Source of the DNA: Allium sativum
Taxonomy: Eukaryota; Streptophyta; Magnoliopsida; Asparagales; Amaryllidaceae
Assembly: GCA_030737875.1 (NCBI GenBank)
Contig: CM060915.1
Coordinates: forward strand, 633,890,786-633,954,785
DNA length: 64,000 nt
Direction of reading: 5' to 3'
Below, piece after piece: positions 9,861-19,625 of this stretch. Under the pieces are notes generated by a model. The model made no database searches, was not told the origin of the DNA, and was given only the letters and a program-made list of their open reading frames with translations. The number at the start of each line of letters is the position of its first letter. The first letter of the stretch is position 1. The position numbers and the translations under genes were made by a program.

Positions 9861-9966
9861 GTCGACTGCCCAGTCGACCTGGTCTGGGGGGTCGACTGCC
9901 CAGTCGACTCCCCAGTCGACCTGGGTCCTGGGGGGTCGACTGCCCAGTCGACTCCCCAATCGACTT
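9861..9966. repeat. GTCGAC palindrome array in U3 of E1 5' LTR
   Basis: Seven GTCGAC hexamers plus a decayed ATCGAC, upstream of the TATA box. It is one hexamer-spacer unit shorter than the array at 4341-4456. Confidence 0.8.
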
Positions 9967-10244
9967 GGGTCCTGGGCGGGAAATTTCCCGCCCAGTCCGC
10001 TTATGGATTTGAATTTGAATTTTGGATTCGAATTTCGAGCTGTTTTCGATTCTGAAAATTCCTGAAACTTCGGAGGGTCATATCTCCCTCATACGGACTC
10101 CGATTCTTGCAAACTCGGACTCGTTTCCAAGCAAAATTCTGAGACGAACGCAATGGCGCCACCCGTTTCCCTTGATTCTTATCTTAAAAATTAATTATCC
10201 TCTGATTTGTTACTTATACGTTCACAGAAAATACGGGTGTTACA

Positions 10245-10249
10245 TGAAT
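10245..10249. repeat. Right-hand target duplication of E1 (predicted)
   Basis: TGAAT follows the LTR end. The uninterrupted E2 3' LTR reads ...GGATGTGAATCG at 20391-20402, so TGAAT is the predicted 5-bp duplication. Its partner lies left of the window. Confidence 0.55.
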
Positions 10250-11538
10250 CGAAATTGTCTTTGGAATATTTCGATGTTGGATTTCGTGATTATACAGATA
10301 TTGTTATGGAAATTTGTAAGATATATTAATATCGTTGTTTCTAATACGATATTTGTTGGTCGTAGAATTTGATATTGAATATAAGCCGATATATTTTCTA
10401 TTCAGAGCCTTGTATTTAATATCAAATGTGATTTTGGGTTTATCGTGAACCATTTTTTAAATGACATTGGTTCTTTAACCCAGTTAAAGGCAGGATGTGA
10501 TTTCCCAAGTTAAACAATCATTAATATTGATTTTTTGGGAAGATTAAAACCAAGTGGAGTTTTAATGAATCTTTAATTAGATTGAGATGATCGAGAATGG
10601 AGTATCACCAATTTTGCTCCAGGCGATAGTTAAATCTTTAATTAGATTTGAACGTGAAATGGTAATTGAATTTACCGATAAAACCGTGGTGTTAGATATG
10701 AAGTATGACCAGTTTTACTTCATGGGATGAATAGGTTGGGATTGGGAAATAAAATAAATGATTACTTCGGTGTGGTTCGGTAATCCCGACTAGTTTGAAT
10801 TGATATTCAAAAGGAGATTAAAGAATAAATTTAAAGAATTTATATTTGATAAAATTAATTTGAACCTTTCCCAAAGTTTAAGAATATTTGAATAAAAGAA
10901 TATTCTGAATTGGAATGAGGCATATGTTGTGTTTGTGTAACACTTGTTTATTATAGACGTGAGTTATTCAGAAATACCAGGTTTATCCCATTCTGAATAA
11001 CTGATTCGACGTGGGGTCGAGGATGAAGACGGTGGTCGAAGACCGGAGGTCTTCACATCGTTTGGGTGATTACTGATGATCTTGATTGGGTTGTACACCC
11101 AAGAGGAGGGAATCAGTTGGTGATCATCCAGATGTACTTGGAGATCGATGGAGATGCGAGGTACAAGGTGCCTCCGGTTTCGTTCAGACCCAGAACGGAC
11201 TTGTAAATGGACTGTGTGTCTGACATTGGATTTTATTCTGTGTGATTGATTTCTATTAAATATATATCTGTTTGGCGGCGGAGAATTTATTCTCTTGCTT
11301 AACGCCCTTCTCTGAGACGTACAAGCTCAGGGGTTATATATTGATGGATATCAATCGCATGGAGTAAATTGCCTGTGTGGCATTCCTAAGTGGCAATTGA
11401 TCAAGGCTTCTGTTGAAAAGCAAAGTCTTGTGGTTGATGATCAAAGCACCGCATGTGTGGCATAGCTTTGTGTAACGTTTATTCGCGAGCCTCACACCCC
11501 GGTTGTGAACCAGAAATGGGAGAGGACATCAGGGAGGG
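10245..11538 (+). repeat. E2 5' LTR, middle part (Fam2)
   Basis: Collinear with 20397-21687 of the E2 3' LTR with only scattered differences. It is bounded on the left by E1 and on the right by S1. Non-coding; includes the start of the conserved U5 block (about 11205-11538). Confidence 0.88.
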
Positions 11539-14500
11539 TGTAACACCCCACGTCCATTAATGTCACTCACAAAGGGAATGCATTAACTTCCATGGAGCAT
11601 TTTAAGTGTGTATAGAACAGAAACTTAACAACAAGACAGATATAAACAGTACTAAAACTTTATTTCAATGCAGCGGAAAATACATAAGTTTGATTACATC
11701 ATCAAAACCAGAGTCAAAGTACATAATATCCATCTTGACCAACTCAAAGTACATAAATTGAAAGACATAATCCCCAATACAAATTAGCCATAAATAAAAG
11801 AGAGGCTGAACTTTACTTCACCGATCCAAGCAATCTTCTAAAAGCAAGAAGCACAACTATGCAAAATCAAGCTCCACTGGTGCTAGTTCCAACCTGAGCA
11901 CCTGGGGGGAAAAAGGAAGAAAAGAGGAGGAAACAAAGGGGGTCAGACATAAAGTCTGGCGAGTGTGATAACTTTAACAATATAATTACCAAAGTAACTA
12001 GGCTAAGGCATAAGTTGGAAAATCAGAAAATGACCATGAACCATTGAGTATAGCAGAGTAAACAAGGAAACAAGATGAACAACGATATCGTTAAAGCGCA
12101 CCTAAACCACTATAAGATAATTACTAAACTACACCAACACTATAAGATAATTGCTATACTGCACCACCACTAGTCACCCTAAGGTTGATCCCGCCTACAG
12201 ACTTAAATAATGATAATGGTAGTTTCGTGCACCCCTAGCCGTCTTCATGGGTGCCGCCTGCCCTTATCTCCACTAGGTGTACCCACTACCTCCAAGCGAT
12301 CGGCTCCCTAACTCGTAGATACCCGTGCTGGCCCCACAGTGGGGTGTATCACTCCCCAAAGTGGCAACCCGATACCACAAATAATGCATGGCTTATACCT
12401 ACACGATGCAGCAACGTCTTACCTACCAGCCCGGGTCCACACATGCATATAAACCCGTTGGACTTGCGTTGCCACCTCTAACCCGCTTTGGCCTCTTACG
12501 GTCAAGCCCAGTATGCGTGTCTCGTCCTCGACTTGGGTCGAGCCCACAAAGATACGTATGGGTTACTGGTTGAAATGGGCCCCCACGCATGACACAAGCT
12601 ATCCACCTAAGCTTGTTCCCCTCTAGTACATCCCACTTGACCCTTTTTTTATTCATGTTTCAATTACATGTTTTAATTCTGGTTAAGTATTTCTAATCGT
12701 ATTTCAAATGCCACCCAAGGCACCCACTAGATTCCACATGCCACCCAAGGCATCCACTTAACCCCCTCATGTCGCACTACATGTTTATCTGGTTAAGTGT
12801 TTCTTTATTCATTAAGACCGTAACCTCATAAAGACCTCTCACATTAGACTGGCATTTGTGGCAGCCGGATTTGCCGGGCGGGTCCGGGCAGTCTTACACC
12901 ACAAAAGAGCCTAACCTCGTGTCTTTACAACTGTTACACATTTAGTTTATGCCTAACACCGCCCACATTAGACTGGCATTTGTGGCAGCTGGATTTGCCG
13001 GGCGGGTCCGGGCAGTCTTACACCACAAAAGAGCCTAACCTCGTGTCTTAGACGATTAATTACTCCTAATTAATCATTCCCCAATTTGAATTACTTTCCC
13101 TATTCAAATTATCAACCAGTTCCAAATTTAACGATGTCCATAATTGACTCAATTATGTCAATCCATTTATGGTATGTAAAATCATACCAATTTTCATCAC
13201 AAATTTATTTTATGCCTTTTAAGGCATTTATGCCAATTAAATCTTTTAGTATTATCCCCTTATCCCACGTTGTACATTTGTTCGTTTAACGTAAAATATA
13301 CGTTAGACTCGTATAGTCTAACTCATGGAATAAAGAGAAAACACCACAACATACATATAATTAAAACTAGATCTAAACATAAGGTGTGAATTTGCATATG
13401 TGAATGATGTTCTACATCTAAAACTTGCATAGGCCAAAGTTACAACTTGCACAAAACTACATATGTCATAGACCCAAATCTAAAGGTGTGAACTTGTTGG
13501 GATATTGGTCACAAACTTGCATAAATCATGTATGTCATAGATATACATCTAAAGGTGTAAACTTGCATAGGCAATAACCACAAACTTGCATAACATGATT
13601 CATATTCAAACACATGTATTCATATAAACTTGCATATGTGATTTATGCAACATAACAATGGTATAAACTTACATCTAAACACGTAAACTAGCATGTAGAA
13701 TTTGGCATATAACTCACACATGTCATAGCCTAACTTTAGATCTAAAATAGATGTCATGAAGCATGTGAGGTTACATATAATTTTCCCCAACTTGCTTATG
13801 ATTCATGTCTTAATAAAATCTAAAGTTGCATACATACTTATTTACCATATGAATAATCATGCCCAAACTAGCATATGATCAACATGGTGATTCAATTATA
13901 CATAAGCCAATCATAGAACTACAACATGGATGATAACATCATAACTTTGCAATATAGATGATCACAACATAACATCATACATTCATCCAAATTTTACAAC
14001 ATAATTATAACATGCGGTCAATAATTCACATTATATCCAAATAACCCACATCATAACTCAGTCCAATTAATTTGCTAATTATTTTATTAAAATTATCGAA
14101 CTCACAACTTAAAGAAGGTCTTGAGTTCTGAATTATGAGTTCTGAAGTTGTAATAGCTTTCCCTTGAAGAAGATTTGTTGTTTAAGTTGAAAAGAATTGA
14201 ATTAGATTAGCTTTCTTCCCCTTTAATTGGTGGCGGCTATGCTGAGTTGCTAGGTGACGGCATGGAGGCCATGAATCTAATTTTGTTTTGATTTTAGGCT
14301 TTGAGTCTAGAGGTATTTCTATAGAGTTTAGGATTAGTTTAAGCCGTCCGATCAGCCCAGAATTAATCCTGGCCAATCAGAGCATATCAGAAACCCTAAT
14401 GAGTCAGCATTTAGTCATCAACAGGTCATAAAACAAATCCGCCCGGGAGGGGGGGCAGGTCAACCTTATGGTCGACCTGGTCAGGGCAGGTCGACCCCCA

Positions 14501-14768
14501 GGTCGACCTGGCCCGGGCGGGAATTTTCCCACCGAGCCTGTCTGACTCCGAAATTTGAATTTTCTGAAATCTGTTTTGAATTTTCTGAAACTTCCGATGG
14601 CCATAACTTCTTCATGCGAAGTCCAATTCACGCAAACTCGGACTCTATCTCAACCAGAATTCCGAGACGAACACAATGGTGTAACCCATTTCCTTTAATT
14701 CTCACGTCTGAGATTAGTTATTATTTAATTTGTGAACATTAGTGTTAATAGAAATACGGGGTGTTACA
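11539..14768 (-). mobile_element. Solo LTR S1 (Fam1), 3230 bp
   Basis: Starts TGTAACACCCC and ends GGGGTGTTACA, flanked by GAGGG at 11534-11538 and 14769-14773. The empty site is visible in the E2 3' LTR near 21680-21690, where GAGGG occurs once. No primer site or purine tract lies beside it, so it is a solo LTR left by LTR-LTR recombination. It is assigned to the minus strand by comparison with 6826-10244. Contents: duplicated hairpin units at 12844-13038, 'cataactt'-rich AT sequence at 13300-14060, a weak TATA-like CTATAGAAATAC (minus) near 14320 and three GTCGAC hexamers at 14471-14507. No coding ORF. Confidence 0.93.
12844..13038. repeat. Duplicated long-hairpin unit in S1
   Basis: Two nearly identical units (12844-12914, 12968-13038). 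Each pairs TTAG.CT with AG.CTAA and TTTGTGG with CCACAAA around a CCGG-rich loop. Compared with 8229-8301 the inner stem differs (TTTGTG/CACAAA versus TTTGCG/CGCAAA), but pairing is kept. Confidence 0.7.
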
Positions 14769-14773
14769 GAGGG

Positions 14774-15842
14774 CATGTGTTTCCTTCTAGCTAGGGTGGT
14801 GCCAGTGACCTACCAGCCCTGACATTTATATTATTTTCACCTGTGTGATTGTTGCTGATGTGAGGCGCCTCAGATATATCGGTGACTGTGTGGAGCCGAT
14901 GGAGTCATTTGGCTCATTTACGCCCCAAAGGGCGGGGAAACGTAGTGTTCAGACATAATAATCCACATCGGTGGACCGGCCCTGACGATCCAAGGGGTAG
15001 TTGCGGCTGTTCCTGAGGGGCGGGCTAGAGGCTCTCGAATCGGTTGAGGACGATCCCTTGCCTCGGTTCACAGGTGGAAATCTAGTTTCCAATGCGTGAC
15101 AATTGCGGTTTTGATTGTATACCTAGTATGGCGACATAGTGGTATGGGGCACTTATGCCGTCTATGATTGATACTTATGATTGAAATAGTTTTATACACT
15201 ATGCACTTATAATAGTATTAAATGATTTGTTTTTAGCGTATCAAGCATTCTTTGGCTATTATAAGGTAAAAACCCTATCCTCCGGCTTACGTTGCATTGT
15301 GTGATGGGACTTGGGTCTTATAATAGCTTAATTTTTCTTTATTTAGCATTGCGTTGTTTGTTTTATGCACTAGTATTCTTGGGAGGAAACCCGTTCCGTG
15401 TTATACGGCGTGGTCCCTTGATTTATCTAACTTGAAAATAAAGTTTAATAACTGTTTCAGTTCTCACACCAGTCACATGACTGAACTAGAGTTTATTGGT
15501 TTAACCTAAACTCTGGGTGCCCTTATTTTGACATGGGCAGCTAGTAGTTTTGGTTTTGCAGATTTATATTCAAAGGATCCTGATTTACAACTAAAGCGAT
15601 ATTCGGAAAGCTCTGTATCCGTGTATTACTTCTAGTTGTGTTTTGTATTATTTTTCCACTACAGTAATGTAATTTAAATCTCTGATATTTTTTGTGTAAT
15701 ATTTATTCATACTCTGTAATATTCTTGTATTCTGGTGGAATTGTTGTAATATGCAATGAAATGTTCTTCTTTTTGCGTTCTGATGTGGCTTGTTCTCAAA
15801 GTATCCTCTCTTTACTTCACGGGGAAGTTACGGGTCCTTACA
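14774..15842 (+). repeat. E2 5' LTR, right part (Fam2)
   Basis: Continues 10245-11538 after S1. It ends ACGGGTCCTTACA immediately before the primer-binding site. Collinear with about 21688-22756. Contains the covarying hairpin pair at 15488-15539. Confidence 0.9.
15488..15539 (+). other. Paired hairpins near U5 end (E2 5' LTR)
   Basis: Hairpin one is AGAGTTTA/TAAACTCT (15488-15495 with 15507-15514). Hairpin two is TGCCC/GGGCA (15518-15522 with 15535-15539). Homologues are at 22403, 30953, 54021 (Fam2) and 28276, 39726 (Fam3). Confidence 0.6.
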
Positions 15843-15844
15843 TT

Positions 15845-15856
15845 TGGTATCAGAGC
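15845..15856 (+). promoter_or_regulatory. Primer-binding site of E2
   Basis: TGGTATCAGAGC two bases after the LTR end: initiator-Met tRNA primer site. It shows E2 is a plus-strand element. Confidence 0.93.
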
Positions 15857-16862
15857 TTTGGTTTACAGAGCTCGGAGAACAAGACACATTAGGACCATAC
15901 GAAAGATTTCATCAAAGATTGGATTAGTAATATCCAATGAGAATGACTTGTTAGAGATGGGATCAGTAGTATCCTAGAATGAGTGTGAAGAGTATATTTT
16001 TAAAATGAAAACAATTTTTGTTTTGAAAATTAAAATCAATTATTCGTATTTGATTATTTATTTTATATTGAATTTGGACAATCCAGTATATAAAGATTTT
16101 GCATATACGTCTGATCCACGTGTATTTGAAATTTTAATATACTGGATAGATATAGAATTACACTCTAGTCTCCCGGAGATGATTCGATTGATGACTACGC
16201 AGCACCAAAGTTTGTGTTCGGGTTTCGAAGGTGTAATATTTATATATTTCCATTGGCTGGTGTGAGAACCAAAATATAGTTAGAATATATTGTTGTGATT
16301 TGGCATCAAAAATCTGAATTTTTATATATATATATATATCAAAATTATGAATTTGAAACTTTAATCAACTAATCGATTGTTGATTGTGTTGTTGGATTAT
16401 TGTTGTGATTAATTAGAATTTGAACCATATAGCCAAATTGTAGCAAAAAGTGAATTGTATTGAAAATATGTCGCATTTGCTTGCATATACATGTACTTAC
16501 ATTGAATAGGTCATAGCAAGGAGGCTAGAGCAGAAGAATAAAGTTATTTGTCCTACAAATAGGTACATGTTTACGAATTTGTTGGGTTTGGATGATTTTA
16601 TGAGCCGATTGGTTGTTTCTTTTTCTTTTTGGATTGGTAAGGGCCATGGGAGGCTATTTGAAATATCCTGAATTCCCCGGCGTAGGGGAGGTTATGGCGA
16701 AATTTTTCGAAAATTTAGGGCGTTAGCCAAATTTTTGAAAATTTTGAAAAGTTCTTAGAAACTGAAAAGTTGAAGAACTTAATAATTAAAGAAAATAATG
16801 AAAGTTGAGTTGGTTTGTGAAACAACTTTAAGCTTCGTTCCTCTTCGGGGACGAAAAGTTTT
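15857..16862 (+). mobile_element. Non-coding internal region of non-autonomous E2
   Basis: About 1 kb between primer site and purine tract with no gag, pol or long ORF. Its first about 130 bp is homologous to the Fam3 gag leader (40103-40230), and its last about 400 bp to the Fam3 3' untranslated region (45500-45680: shared 'ggaggttatggcgaaatttttcg' and 'aagttgagttggtt' blocks). It keeps the cis elements and lacks proteins, so it would need Gag-Pol in trans. Near-identical layout at 31322-32331 in E3. A 67-bp inverted repeat (16081-16147) has arms ATCCAGTATAT/ATATACTGGAT. Confidence 0.85.
15918..15975 (+). other. Twin leader hairpins of E2
   Basis: Hairpin A: ATTGGAT/ATCCAAT with loop TAGTAAT (15918-15938). 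Hairpin B: GGGAT/ATCCT with loop CAGTAGT (15959-15975). They lie 60-120 nt after the primer-binding site, in the same position as the Fam3 twin hairpins at 40154-40212. Confidence 0.65.
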
Positions 16863-16874
16863 AAGTGGGGGAGA
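16863..16874 (+). promoter_or_regulatory. Polypurine tract of E2
   Basis: AAGTGGGGGAGA one base before the 3' LTR start. A short stem (TTCGTTCC with GGACGAA) sits about 5-30 nt upstream, as in E3 and E4. Confidence 0.88.
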
Positions 16875-18114
16875 TTGTAATAACCCGGAAAACTGAGCCA
16901 ATTTAAAATTTTTATTTTGGCAATTTTAGCGAATTTTGGATATTTAAAATGAATATTTTAAATAAAAACGTTGAGAAATTTATTTTGAATAGAATTAGAA
17001 CGTATATTTTTATTTGAATCATCGTTAGAATATAATTATTTATTTATAATTTTAAAAGGAATTGAAAATGGCGCGGTAGTTCGAAAATTCAATTTCAAAG
17101 TTCAAATGAATGTACATGATTCAAAATAAACCGTATTTTAGCGAAACCAAAAATATTAGAATCTATATGAGGATATCTTTCCAACGAATCCGAAAAATTT
17201 AAATTTCATAGTGGGAATAACAAGATATGCCCAGTTGAAAATTCACAATAGTCGCTGTGGAATTCTGGCCTTTAAAAATGGAAATTTTGCAAACTACCTT
17301 CGTTTTCGACGAAACCACTTTTGTTGGATCCGTGATGTCAAGTTATTGCTAGGTTTCAAAATTCGTAATTTTCAAAATCAATGTGTGGGCGTGTCAAAGG
17401 AAAATGCGTTTGACCAGTTTCAGTTGATTTTAATCAACTGGAAAATGGCCATTTTTCAAATGGTCTCGGAAATTAACGAAATTAGTTTTGTTAAGACCGT
17501 ATCGTCAATACGAAGCTAGAAATAATTTTTCGGGAATTTTTAGAGACTGTATGTGGCCTGGTAAATAGAAATGTGCGTTTAAATTGAATATATAAAGATT
17601 TATATTTTAAATTCAACGGAAACTGATCGTAATGATTGAAATGACTTACGAAACATATCCCATTGTGTTCAGAATGGGGGTGTTTAACTTGGGCGACAGT
17701 CGTTGGGTCTGGATTGGAGATAGAATGGAAAGTCAACTTATAGGGGAATTAAATAAAATTAAAATATTAAATATATATAACTTTTCACATACCCCGCTCC
17801 TTAGTCTCTTCACCGTCGATTTCTCAGAAGAAAAGAAAAAAAATATAATAACGCGTCGCCCAAGCCGACCCGCCGTCACCGACGTCCACCCTCCCTCCGC
17901 CTCCGCCGCTCGCAGTCAGACCCCTCCCCTCAGTCGATCTCCTCTCCTCCGCTACCTCCCTCTCTTCTCCAATTCGTGACCGTGAAGACCCAGCGCCAAA
18001 ACCCCAAGCCGCCATGAACGGAGAGCGCAGCCCCAACTCCTCCTCGCCTGACCGAGGCCACGCCCCACCTCTAGAATCGCCGGGCGCGACAAAACCCCCC
18101 TTCACTGATTTACA

Positions 18115-18120
18115 GTAAGT
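18115..18120 (+). promoter_or_regulatory. Candidate 5' splice donor in Fam2 LTR
   Basis: GTAAGT at the end of a GC-rich exon-like stretch, followed by a T-rich tract. E3 has GTAAGT at the same place (33572-33577) although the exon-like stretches have diverged strongly. No transcript evidence. Confidence 0.35.
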
Positions 18121-18484
18121 TTTATTAGTTTATTTTTTTGTTATTTTACTTCAGTTATTCTATGTGTAATAATCTGTAAAGTAAAAACTAATTTATATGT
18201 ATGAAGTGGTAAATTTATTATCAGTTTTAAATGTGATAAAAAATTTGATTTTTATTAATGTAAGAGATTAAAAGACTTCATTTTTAAAGAAAGAATAGGT
18301 TTTTTTTATATAGAAGAAAGAACAGATTTTTAAAAGTAGAAAAAGGTCGGATTTTTGAAATAGAAAAAGGTCGGATTTTTGAAATAGAAAGGATCGTATT
18401 TTTGACTATAAAAAGATTGAATTTTTATTATGAAAAGATTGGATTTTTATCATAGTAAAGATTAGATTTTTATACATATGAAAG

Positions 18485-18720
18485 AGTACTAAAAATAGAA
18501 TTTTTATCTATATAGTAGCGTTGTAAAAATAGAATTTTTATCTATATAGTACCGGTGTAAAAATAGAATTTTTATCTATATAGTAGCGGTATAAAAATAG
18601 AATTTTTATCTATATAGTAGCGGTGTAAAAATGTGATTTTTATCCATAGAGAGCGATTATAAAAATGTGATTTTTATATACATAGCAACAATATAAAAAT
18701 GTGATTTTTATATATGTAGT
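18485..18720. repeat. Array of AAAAAT...ATTTTT palindromic units (E2)
   Basis: About seven units of roughly 30-40 bp, each with a core such as TAAAAATAGAATTTTTA followed by 'tctatatagta', so every unit can fold on itself. An independently organised array lies at 33765-33895. Confidence 0.75.
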
Positions 18721-19429
18721 GGCTACGGACAATGAACTTGACAAAAGGCGGTAACGATGAAGATTTCTACATATGAAGATTCGCGGTGTATTGGTTTAGC
18801 TTTTCGGTGAGAACTCCTCACCTTTAATTAATTTCTAGTTTGAAATATATACTAGGATGCATACGGTGCTTAGCAGCACCCGACACCCGTTGTCCACAGA
18901 CCATGGACGACTTGTGTGATTGGTTGTGTTGTGAAATTCGACTATTGATTGTGATGTGGAAAATAATTTCATGTGTTGAAATAAAATAAATTTCATGTGT
19001 GGAAATAAAATAATTTCATGTGTTGGAATAAAATAATTTCATGTGTTGAAATAAAATATATATTCATTTACAAATCGAACGATTTGTTTATGTACACCGA
19101 TTTGACTAATATTGACTGGGACGATAAATTTTACACATCGCCCAACTGCACAAATAAAATTTGTGTTTGACTGTTTGAAACCCCACATGGGTGTTGGGAT
19201 GAAATTGGGCATACACTAATCCCAATAATTAGTTGTATGTCGATCGATTGATTGACAGGCTGTTATAAGCGTTGAATATTTATATTTGATGCTTATACAG
19301 GGTAGAATGCACTCTGGATGATAGTTGATGATTTATCATTGCTGTTATATACATGTGTTGTAGGGAATCCATATAATTAACGTTATATGGTAATTGATTG
19401 GGCCTCATTCCAAATTGGAAAATAAGACA

Positions 19430-19625
19430 TATAAATTCATGTGTTGAATAGAAATATAAATTCATGCGTTGAATAGAAAAATAAATATTCATGTGTTGAA
19501 TAGAATAAATATTCATGTGTTGAATAGAAGTATAAACTCATGTGTTGAATAGAAGTATAAACACATGTGTTGAATAGAAAAATGAAAATTCATGTGTTGA
19601 AGAAAATATTCATTTGTTGAATAGA
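19430..19625. repeat. TTCATGTGTTGAATAG tandem array (E2 3' LTR)
   Basis: Repeated core TTCATGTGTTGAAT separated by AGAAATAAA-like spacers of variable length. Counterparts: 23025-23275 and 50960-51225 in E3, with a different spacer at 34330-34600. The minus-strand ORFs here (repeated STHEF-like peptides) are by-products of the repeat. Confidence 0.8.

Larger units (their letters stand above)
6826..10244 (-). repeat. 5' LTR of Fam1 composite element E1, 3.4 kb
   Basis: Bounded by TGTAACACCCC and GGGTGTTACA (inverted ends on the two strands), with the primer-binding site on its left, so transcription runs leftward. Same ends and internal landmarks as S1 (11539-14768). It holds a GTCGAC array, a TATA box, duplicated long hairpins (8229-8408) and, in the distal part, low-complexity 'gcagattaggcagat'-like tracts around 8560-8830. 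No coding ORF. It was inserted in the E2 5' LTR: 10245 onward continues sequence that is unbroken at 20396. Confidence 0.9.

Noticed and set aside
11539..14768. S1 as a complete plus-strand element because it starts TGTAACACC on the plus strand
   Set aside because: The LTR ends are inverted repeats, so the text alone is ambiguous. Comparison with the E1 LTR next to its primer site shows minus orientation, and no internal region is present.
15845..15856. TGGTATCAGAGC sites as tRNA gene fragments
   Set aside because: They abut LTR ends at four elements and are primer-binding sites; no cloverleaf can be drawn.
17632..17979. Plus-strand 115-codon ORF and the overlapping minus ORF in the E2 3' LTR
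   Set aside because: The frame spans U3, the TATA region and the C-rich leader; the E3 equivalent does not keep it.
19430..19625. CRISPR-like regular repeats
   Set aside because: Variable spacer lengths made of the same simple sequence, plant LTR context, no cas genes.
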